DNA of 32,449 nucleotides, taken from Candidatus Flexicrinis proximus (lineage in GTDB: Bacteria > Chloroflexota > Anaerolineae > Aggregatilineales > Phototrophicaceae). The position numbers were made by a program, and so were the translations under genes. Within the stretch, counting starts at the first letter, position 1. Every line of letters starts with the position of its first letter. The stretch spans positions 1 through 32,449 of the forward strand of contig JADJQF010000010.1 of the NCBI GenBank assembly GCA_016712885.1, given 5' to 3'. Shown in pieces: positions 25,780-32,449 of the stretch. The notes under the pieces were generated by a model, which saw only the letters and a program-made list of their open reading frames with translations, searched no databases and had not been told where the DNA came from.

Positions 25780-26457
25780 TCAATCCTCCAGCAGCTGATC
25801 CTGACTTTCCAGAAAGGCGATGATATCGGCGAGGTCCTGGAAGCCGAGCGCCGAGGTATAGATCGGCGGCATGATGTTTTCGAGGAAAGGCGGTTCCACG
25901 TGGGCGTTGGGATGCAGGATCGATTCGGCGGCGAAATAGGCGAAAGACTGTTCAGCAAATTCCGGGAGCAAGCGGTACTGTTCGTCCCAGCGCGTCCAGG
26001 TGCCTTCGGTGGTCGGCCCGATGGGATTGACCGAACTCGTGGCAGCCGGAGCAGCCGAGGTCTGATTTTGACTGCTGCGATCCTGTCCGAGATAGAGGAG
26101 CTGGCCGCGGAGCGGATCGGCGCTGAGGGTGTCGAGGACTTCCAGCACGCGCTCAAGGGTGGCGTCTTCGCCGATGGGCAGCGAGGCGATGTCGTCCGGG
26201 ATGTAGCCGCAGAGGAGCATGCGCTCCTGCAGGGACTTGCCGGCGTCGTAGAGGATGCCGAGCACTTCGGACGAGACTTCGATGTCGGAGGAAGGGCTGT
26301 CGAGCGCGATCTGGCCTTCGCCGACGAGCCCGGTGTAGTAGTCGCGCAGGCCTTCGGGCGTGCAGCGAAGCGGGTCAGGCTCGGGAACAGGGGTTCTTTG
26401 CGCGGAAATGGTGACCGTGAGCAGCATGGCTACGGCAAGAGCAAGTAGGGTTCGCAC
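25780..26457 (-). CDS. Secreted mono-heme c-type cytochrome with heme motif out of frame
   Basis: A signal peptide (MRTLLALAVAMLLTVTISAQ, GTG start at 26457 after AAGGA) leads a 225-codon frame. The continuous frame has no CxxCH, but the next frame reads DLGCSGCHE at 26040-26070: adding one A in the AAAA run near 26073 and removing one T near 26044 gives SSQKSDLGCSGCHESVNPIG and keeps the rest of the protein in frame. The C-terminus (PPIYTSALGFQDLADIIAFL) is a typical cytochrome c ending, and MPP supplies the methionine ligand. It is probably an electron carrier working with the bc complex genes upstream on the same strand, although a terminator lies between. Confidence 0.8.
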   Translation of the reverse strand: MRTLLALAVAMLLTVTISAQRTPVPEPDPLRCTPEGLRDYYTGLVGEGQIALDSPSSDIEVSSEVLGILYDAGKSLQERMLLCGYIPDDIASLPIGEDATLERVLEVLDTLSADPLRGQLLYLGQDRSSQNQTSAAPAATSSVNPIGPTTEGTWTRWDEQYRLLPEFAEQSFAYFAAESILHPNAHVEPPFLENIMPPIYTSALGFQDLADIIAFLESQDQLLED

Positions 26458-26597
26458 GGTAATTCCTTCAATGTTCGGTTGTTGTCTGGCGGATCCGCGC
26501 CCCAGAAGGTCACAAGATCGGACACCTGAGGATTGGACGGAGCCCGCACAAGACCGCCGATACCTTACGCTACTGTGAGTTATGGGTAGGGCGTGCA

Positions 26598-26737
26598 GAG
26601 GCTTTGCCTCCGCACCTCCACCAAAAGGGCTTGCGCCCTCTGGACACCCTTCATAGCCGTTGGCTTCGCCTGCGAAGCTAACGGCAGATGAAGGTGCAGG
26701 GATGCAAATCCCTGCTGGGGTTTGGGGTGAAACCCCA
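26598..26737. repeat. Modular hairpin repeat, copy F (most complete)
   Basis: Five hairpins in 140 bases: GAGGC-TTT-GCCTC (26598-26610); AGGGC / GCCCT around TTGC (26626-26639); a 14-bp stem with core GCTTCGC/GCGAAGC, loop CT and one G-U pair (26656-26685); perfect GCAGGGAT / ATCCCTGC around GCAA (26696-26715); perfect TGGGGTTT / AAACCCCA around GGGGTG (26716-26737). The first three are copy C reversed; the last two match D and E. The rest of the gap 26458-26896 shows nothing else apart from the terminator. Confidence 0.85.
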
Positions 26738-26836
26738 AATTACCTATAACAAACGATACGCTACGCGATTCATTGTGGAGATCATACGTCCGCCGACGAC
26801 CCAATAGAATGCCGCGATAACTACGCTTGGCCCATG

Positions 26837-26870
26837 AAAAAAGCCCCCGAGCGAGATCGCTCAGGGGCTT
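26837..26870 (-). terminator. Terminator of the bc-complex operon
   Basis: AAGCCCC/GGGGCTT and GAGCG/CGCTC arms with one mismatch and a four-base loop, followed on the minus strand by six T. It lies 24 bases past the stop of the cytochrome c gene. Confidence 0.8.
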
Positions 26871-26896
26871 TCCAGTGGGTTTGTGACACGGGGGCC

Positions 26897-28133
26897 TTAA
26901 GGCGTGGCGGTGGCTTCCGTTGCCGGCTCAGGCTGTACGGGAGGGATGTAGGACGGATCGCTGGCTTTGATGAACTCGAGGATATCGGCGACATCCTGCG
27001 CGCTCATGCGCTGGCCGAAGTCGCCGGGCATGACGCCGGCATTCCAGCCTTCGACGACGAAGTTACCAGAGGCGAGAATGCTCTCGACGACATAGTATTC
27101 GGGCGTGTAGCCGGCAGGTGCCGCATTGGTGGCGACTTCATCCAGGATCCGCGGCCAGATGCCGTCGTAAGTCGGGCCTTGCAGACCACCGTAGTGGCAA
27201 CCGGAACAGCCGAGACGGTTAGCGCGCTGCGAACGTTCTTTGTTTTCGTAGAGCGCCTGGCCGCGCACCGGATCGCCAACAAGGGCGGAAACGGCTGCGA
27301 AAGCGGTATCGACATCGCCGCCGACAGCTTCGGCACTGGCCTCACCACCACCCTCACCGGGGATGATGGGGAACTGTTTCACCGAGAGCAGGTCTTCGGC
27401 GTCAGTCACTACCCTTATCCCAGTTCTGGATGTAGTTGGCGACATCCTGAATCTGGTCGTCACGGAGCGGGCCGCCGGAGCGGTTGCTCCAGCTGACCAT
27501 CGGGCCAGGCCAGTAGCTGATGCTGGTCGGACGGCCATGGATGAGGTCGTCACGATGTAGGCGTTGAGGGTGCCGCCCCAGCCGACCTGAGCCAGCCGAT
27601 TCGGCTGTTCGGGGTTGTAGTTCAGGTCAACGGCAGCGGTCATCGAGCCGATGACGGCATGCGCTCCGCGGTGAGGCGCGCGATCTCATCAAGGCGGGCC
27701 TGATCGGCCAGGTCGAGGTCGATTTCACCGATGCGCGCTTCGATGGCGGTCTTGCGGCGTTCAGTGACGCCATCGCCGGCCAATTCGGCCTGAAGCGCCG
27801 CTTTTTCCTCGTTGAGCTGGTCGAGCTGCTTGTTGAGGGCAGCAATCTGATCGTTCCAGGAGACAAGGAAATCGTGGCCGAACAAGGCGGGGTTATTCCA
27901 GCCCCGGAGCGCGCCCGTTGATGCCCAGACCATCGGCGCCGTGACAGGTCGAGCAGTTGGCGGCGAAGGCCCCCGCCGCGCTCGACGGAGCGTGCATTGT
28001 ACTGGCGCGTGAAAGAAGCCATGCGCGCGTTTTCGTTGATCGCCACCCACCCGACCAGAACCATGATGCCTACGAAGGCAATGATCCCGACCAAAATGCG
28101 GTTTTCGATCCGCTCAATCAACATCCGATGCAT
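26897..28133 (-). CDS. Membrane-anchored diheme cytochrome c of the bc complex, several frameshifts
   Basis: It begins MHRMLIERIENRILVGIIAF (ATG at 28133, AAGGA upstream) with one membrane helix. The first heme site, NCSTCHGADGLG, appears near 27930-27965 after removing one G. Next come a coiled-coil-like stretch (IAALNKQLDQLNEEKAALQA-ELAG), LNYNPEQPNRLAQVGWGGTL and a cytochrome-c-type end (VANYIQNWDKG, in another frame). The second heme domain has LGCSGCHYGG near 27210, MPGDFGQRMSAQDVADILEF with the Met ligand, and a Thr/Pro tail. Indels lie near 27970, 27902, 27660, 27540 and 27410. It lies directly after cytochrome b, and without one indel the two frames would be continuous, so it may be a C-terminal part of cytochrome b. 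Confidence 0.85.
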
Positions 28134-28170
28134 GGGCGAAAGTCCTTGGTTTTGGAAGTAGGCGCTGTTC

Positions 28171-29940
28171 TCATGGATGAAGATATGGGCGGCGTGCCAG
28201 CGATAGACCGGCAACCCTTCTTCGTCCAGTACCAGGGATCGGATTACCGTCTGTATCCAGCACGACGCCGCCGGTCGCATCGAGTTCGACTTCTTCCCAC
28301 TGGATCAGCACGTCGAGGCGCTTGAGTCCTGTCTGGTTATCGGTCACGATGACGATGCCGTGCGGATTGCGGAGTTCCTGGCTGTTGATCGACAACAGAT
28401 GATGGAACTCTTCCATGGCGCTGTGCAGGGCCGGCGACCCATCAGGAATGGCGACGAATGGCAGCTCCTGGAACTGTTGCGCCAGATGAGCGGTATTCAA
28501 TTCGGCGGTGAGTTCGGCGCGGATGCCGGTTTCGGCGATCATCGCATCGAATTCCTTGGCCGCGCTGTCGGGGTTGTCGCCTTCGAACTGGGCGGTGGTA
28601 TAAGCGCCGGGGGCGAGTTCGCCGTAGGGTACTGGCAACAGCTTGCCCATGCGGTTGTGGGCCGGCTCCATGGTCATCTCGTGGAGGACTTTGGTGTCCG
28701 CCGAGGAGGCGACGCCGTATTCCGGCAGACCCATGTAGCTGAGAACAACCGTGAAGGACATGAGCGCGAGGCCCATCGTCAGCGCGAAACGGCGGTCGGC
28801 ATAACGGCGGCTCGGGGTCGTATCGATGTAGGGAATGACCATCAGGCCGACCAGATAGACGCCGGGGAAGATAACGCCCCACAGCACCTTATCGCCGAGC
28901 TTGAGCGCGCCCTGAATCCAGAGGAAATACCACGGCGCGGTCGTGCCGATCGGGGTGATTTGCGGGTCGGCATGGTTTTCAAGCGGCGCGTGATAGAACC
29001 AGATGCACAGGACGATCATCACGAGGGTAGTGACGGCGATCCACATGAGTTCGCTGGTCAGGACGTCGGGGATGAAGTAGACACGCTTGTCGAGCGGGAC
29101 GCGCTTAGCCGTATCTTCGCCGACATTCTCGGACTTGGGCGGCAGCGAGTGGCCGTGGACGATGACCTTGTAATAGTGCACGCCGGTGAAGATGAACAGC
29201 ACGGCAGGCACGAGCAGGACGTGCAGCAGGTAGAAGCGCAGCACGCCATTGGCGCCCATTTCCGGGCCGCCGCGGATGAGCAGGTTCAGATTATCGCCGA
29301 CGATTTTCGGCGGGGTGGCTTCGATCATGGAGGCGCCGATGGTGACCGCCCAGAGTGAGAGCTGATCCCACGGGAGCAGATAGCCGGAGAAGCTGAGGAA
29401 GAGGGTGGCGAAGGCCAGCACGACGCCGGTGAACCACGTAAACTGCCTCGGCTTTTTATAACTTCCTGTGAAGAACGTTCGGAGCATGTGCAGCACGACA
29501 ATCAGGACCATGGCTTCCGCGCCGAGGCGGTGCAGGTCGCGCATCAGCTGGCCGAGCGGCACATTGCCGAGCATGTTGATCATGTTGCCGTAGGCGATTT
29601 CCGGGGATGGCGTGTACCACACCATCAGGATCATACCGGTGATCGTCTCCGGCGACCATATAGGTCGAGAGCCAGCCCAACCGGAAGGTCGGGTAGAGGC
29701 CGGTCATATCGCGGTGGAAGAAGGACGGGCGCATGTGCAGCCAGAAGCCGTCAGCATGGGGCTGCAGGCGCGGGTTGGGGCGACAGGTCGGTGTTTCGCC
29801 GCGCAGCTTCCGCGGATGTCCTGAATGTTCATCCCCGCGGTGACGCGTTCGATGACATTGTCGACACCTTCAAAGACGGCCTTTTTCGGGCCTTTTTTCC
29901 TTGATGTCGTCAAAAATGATGGAAACGGAAGTACAGACAT
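28171..29940 (-). CDS. Cytochrome b of a Rieske/cytochrome b complex, frameshifted, with long C-terminal extension
   Basis: It oxidises quinol in the membrane with the Rieske protein. From ATG 29940 (GAGGAG upstream) the corrected reading is RGETPTCRPNPRLQPHADGF, MRPSFFHRDMTGLYPTFRLG, then MILMVWYTPSPEIAYGNM. Heme-ligand pairs are HRLGAEAMVLIVVLH (13 residues between) and HVLLVPAVLFIFTGVH (14 between, as in cytochrome b6). GYLLPWDQ is present; the Qo-site PEWY is APWY (TTAPWYFLWIQG). After the subunit-IV helices come about 130 extra polar residues (EMTMEPAHNRMGKLLPVPYG on to LDVLIQWEEVELD). Indels are near 29807, 29645 and 28245; correcting the last (CCC to CC) gives NPILVLDEEGLPVYRWHAAH and no stop before the cytochrome c. 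Confidence 0.9.
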
Positions 29941-29977
29941 TAAACCCGCTCCTCAACTCGCTTAGGTTGCACTAAAA

Positions 29978-30577
29978 CTAAAAGCCGCGCCATGCTGCGG
30001 GCCAGTGACGCGCGCCAGTGTTGACGGCGACAAAGACAATGTCGTCAAGGGTGATATCGGTGATATCGATAGGCCAGCCGTCGACGCCGTTGGTACGGGT
30101 GCTGCCGTCGGTCAGTGTGATGGTCAGCGGGAAGCGGTCGAGGCCGCGGGGCCGGACCGGTGATCCAGCGGCCGTCGACTTCGTACTGCGAGCCGTGACA
30201 CGGGCAGGCAAACCGAACCGCGACCGGTTCCCACTCTGGCAAGCGACCAAGATGGGTGCAGACGCCGTAGAGCGCGACAAGGCCACCTTCGGGCGTATGC
30301 GAGACATGGAAACGGCCGGCGGGGATGCTGGAGTGGGGCATCGCCTGCATCGGGCAGATCTTCGAGCGCGACGGGGATGATGCCGCCGAACTCGCCTTCG
30401 GAAAGCGCGGAAGCGCGAACCAGACGATTGCCGCGCCGGCTTCACCGAGCAGCAGCGCAATGGACGCGCCCCAGATATAGTACAGGAATTCGCGGCGGCT
30501 TCGGCGCTGGCTTCAACCGTAGTCGCCTTTGCGGGTGCGGCTGGAAGCCGCCCCTAGGTCGGGTTTGCTGTCGCCAT
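29978..30577 (-). CDS. Rieske 2Fe-2S protein, several frameshifts
   Basis: First gene of the bc operon, 37 bases before cytochrome b. From ATG 30577 the corrected reading gives SRREFLYYIWGASIALLLG and EAGAAIVWFALPRFP, a Tat-like twin Arg plus membrane anchor, then EFGGIIPVALEDLP. The cluster-binding motifs are both intact: CTHLGRLPEW and FACPCHGSQYEVDG, followed by the Pro loop TGPAPRGLDRFPLTITLTDG and the tail VAVNTGARHWPAAWRGF. Indels near 30555, 30490, 30350 and 30155 split it. About 200 residues when joined, normal for the family. Confidence 0.9.
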
Positions 30578-30672
30578 TGTTAGCTTGGATCCTACCTGCC
30601 GTGCGCCGGGCCCCGAGACGGGAAAAAGGGCAATATCCGCCCCCTGCCTCCTCTGTTCACCGTGCTGTGTGT

Positions 30673-30702
30673 ATTTTATCACAAGCGTGAAAGCCATGTA
30701 AA
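30673..30702 (-). promoter_or_regulatory. Promoter of the Rieske-cytochrome b-c operon
   Basis: On the minus strand TTTACA (30702-30697), an 18-base spacer and TAAAAT (30678-30673) preceded by the extended -10 TGA. It lies about 95 bases before the Rieske ATG. On the plus strand a lone TATAAT at 30740-30745 could serve the divergent RNase D gene, but no -35 box is visible for it. Confidence 0.5.
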
Positions 30703-30777
30703 AACTTGAGCCGCAACTGTTCGGTACTGACAGGCACGTTATAATGCCCATAATGACTCGCCGCTTGTGGATCTGCA

Positions 30778-31950
30778 ATGGTACTTACTAATGATTGGAC
30801 GCCGTTCCAGCTTGCCGCCCGCGACCTATATAGACCATCGAAGCTCGACGCAATGGTCGAGGCGCTCCGCCAGAGCCACTGTAGAGCATCGATACCGGAA
30901 GGTCTAACGGCCTGACGTTTATCATGAGCGCGTGTGCCTGATTCAGATCCAGCGACCGGGCGGCGGATTACGATATCGACCCGCTGGCGCTGACGAACCC
31001 TCAACCCGCTGGGCGACCTGTTCGCCGATCCGCGCATCCGAGGGTCTTTCACGCCAGCGAATACGACCTGATGTGCCTGAAGCGCGACTACCGGATGACG
31101 ATCAGCAATCTGTTCGGCGATGCAGGCGGCGCAGATCTGTCGGGGTCAAGTAGATCGAGGCTGAACCATCTGGTGCAAACGTACCTGGGGATCGAACTGG
31201 ACAAGAGCCGCAGCGCGTCAACTGGGGGGCGGCGGCCGCTGGCGATGTCCGCCTGCGCTACCTGCCCAACTGGGTACACATTACCTGCCTGCCGGAGCTG
31301 CGACCTGCTACTGGCGGAACTGGAAAGTGCGCGGCCACGCCGAAGAAGCGCGCGGACCTTCCACCGAGGATTTAGACCGCCTGACACCGGCACACGAGGA
31401 CGTTCATTCAACGAGACGGCTTCTGGAAGATTAGGCGGCCGGCGCGGGCCGAACGCGGCCGAACGCAGATGGCGGTCCTGCGCCGAAGTGTATCTGTCAC
31501 GCGAGGCGTTAGCCGAAAAAGCGGATATTCCGCCGATGAACGTAGTACAGAACCGCACGCTGATCGAGCTGGCGCAGCGACAACCGGCAGAACCGCGACT
31601 TCAGCCGCGGGATATCTTCGGACTGTCGCCCAACGGGCTGCGTAAATACGGCGATGCGTTTCTGGCGACAGTGGTAGCGTAGCAGCAAGGACGCGCCGTC
31701 CCAAAGCTGACCGGACGCGGAGATAAGCGCCGCCGGAACATCTCGCAGACCGCTACGGCGCTGCACGGCTGGCGCAGAACAGGCGGAGGCGCGGCGTCGA
31801 ATCGGAGATGTGATCGTGACGAAGCAGACGCTGTGGTCGCCGGCATTCAAGGCGCCGACGACGCTGGACCAACTGGAAAACATCCAGGGCCTGGGGCCGT
31901 GGCGGCTGAACGCTTACGGGCGGAAATCCTGGCGGTGATTGCCAAGAACA
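30778..31950 (+). CDS. rnd: Ribonuclease D-like 3'-5' exonuclease with HRDC domains, very many frameshifts
   Basis: RNase D trims 3' ends of tRNA and other RNAs. Pieces from three frames fit the family in order: MVLTNDWTPFQLAARDLYRP and LDAMVEALRQSH; ERVCLIQI (30940); ADYDIDPLALTNPQPLGDLF and VFHASEYDLMCLKRDYRM (30958-31098); LNHLVQTYLGIELDKSR (31160); LLLAELESA (31305); the first HRDC, LSREALAEKADIPPMNVVQN-RTLIELAQRQP with GLSPNGLRKYGDAFLATV; and a second HRDC, FKAPTTLDQLENIQGLGPWR (31847) with EILAVIAKNKSG. The DxE site near 30890 and the final Asp region near 31260 are garbled by indels and substitutions. Either a decayed gene or, more likely, poor consensus near a contig end. The end near 31950 is approximate. 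Confidence 0.8.
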
Positions 31951-32047
31951 AAAGCGGAGCGAAGCCGCCTCGCGCCGGCGAGGGCGTTTGGTGCTGCGGA
32001 CGGATACGGGCTATGTTCTGGCATATTAGAGGAATGGAGCCGGGCAC

Positions 32048-32449
32048 ATGAACCGCAAAAGCCCCGTTTGCCGATGAATGGCGCATTGCCTGCTGGGCCG
32101 AACACACCAAAACAGACCGTGCGCGAAAAGACCGCGCGACACTAGAAACGCTGACGGGCATCATAAACGGCGTGGAAGTTTCCGCGAGATGACCTGCGGA
32201 CGCTGATGATCGAGGCGACGATGCGCGCGGAGGACATGCCCAGCGGCTATCTGCCGCCGCTTGACCTGCTCGAACAGCCGCTGCCGAACCGCCACCGCCA
32301 GTGCCAATGCCCGCAGTGGCGTCGCGGGTTGGACGTCATGACGCACGACATGGACCAACCGCTGGAGGGCGATGCGCTCAAGGAAGCGGCTTCAGCGCGG
32401 GCGTGGGAACAGGGCGTCAAAGAAATGCCGCTGATCCTCGCTGGGCCGC
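32048..32449 (+). CDS. Unknown protein, partial at the window edge
   Basis: An ATG at 32048 follows AGAGGAATGGAG. With one indel near 32065 and another near 32190 the pieces read MNRKSPRFADEWRIACWAEH, TKTDRARKDRATLETLTGII-NGVEV and DDLRTLMIEATMRAEDMPSG-YLPPLDLLEQPLP, then an open frame runs to the edge (DVMTHDMDQPLEGDALKEAA). It looks coding, because charged helix-like segments continue over the frames, but I do not recognise the family. It follows RNase D on the same strand and could be in its operon. Confidence 0.4.

Noticed and set aside
26505..26560. Second IS3-type end near the cytochrome c start
   Set aside because: GGTCACAAGATCGGACAC only loosely resembles the end at 10792, and no transposase sequence follows.
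1..32449. tRNA, rRNA or riboswitch genes
   Set aside because: I looked for T-loop (GGTTCRANTCC) signatures, rRNA core segments and common riboswitch motifs on both strands and saw none.

Overview
The window looks like a high-GC chromosomal contig from a member of the phylum Chloroflexota, probably an Anaerolineae-type lineage. This rests on the Thr-Pro-rich TPTPTPTNTPEPG-type linker in the LCP protein, the YRRVS/RQQxKW-type multi-TM sensor domain, the dispersed palindromic intergenic repeats and the style of the bc complex. It is an inference from protein style; there is no rRNA or tRNA here to confirm it. Many genes are split by one-base indels, often in homopolymers. The splits cluster at both ends of the window (1-6100 and 23700-32449), while most of the middle is intact, which suggests uncorrected long-read consensus errors more than real gene decay.

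Layout. 1-3743: a membrane-anchored Ser/Thr kinase running off the left edge, pseudouridine-5'-phosphate glycosidase (psuG) and a two-TM RCK/TrkA-N protein. 3800-4922: an AT-rich island with an RHS/YD-repeat fragment next to a HEAT-like, immunity-type gene. 4923-8083: an MsmX/UgpC-type sugar ABC ATPase, a WYL regulator and a lipocalin-like DUF1579-type protein. 8284-10211: a promoter and a two-gene operon made of an 8-TM protein overlapping by ATGA a protein that resembles the animal LEG1 family. 10212-11420: a second remnant island (RHS fragment, small immunity-like gene, truncated IS3-family transposase, LexA-like palindromes, repeat elements). 11449-16173: a cyanobacterial-type acyl-ACP reductase homologue, three GNAT domains in two divergent genes, PPK2 polyphosphate kinase, a 4-TM protein and a PPOX flavin protein. 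16304-23062: RsmI, an L,D-transpeptidase, a secreted subtilisin, an APH-type kinase and an LCP (LytR-CpsA-Psr) ligase. 23140-23733: 138-bp tandem repeats, a second copy of the LexA-like element and a terminator. 23754-25608: TypA/BipA. 25780-30577: a respiratory cluster on the minus strand with Rieske protein, cytochrome b and two c-type cytochromes. 30778-32449: a very damaged RNase D and an unknown partial gene.

How the genes fit together. The Rieske, cytochrome b and cytochrome c genes would form a quinol-oxidising bc complex; the cytochrome b appears to read into the cytochrome c once one homopolymer indel is corrected. L,D-transpeptidase, LCP protein and secreted protease are cell-envelope genes. 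The most unusual content is a family of modular hairpin repeats with constant short loops and covarying stems at six intergenic sites, two toxin/immunity remnant islands, the LEG1-like operon, and a repeated LexA-box element joined to a 138-bp tandem array.
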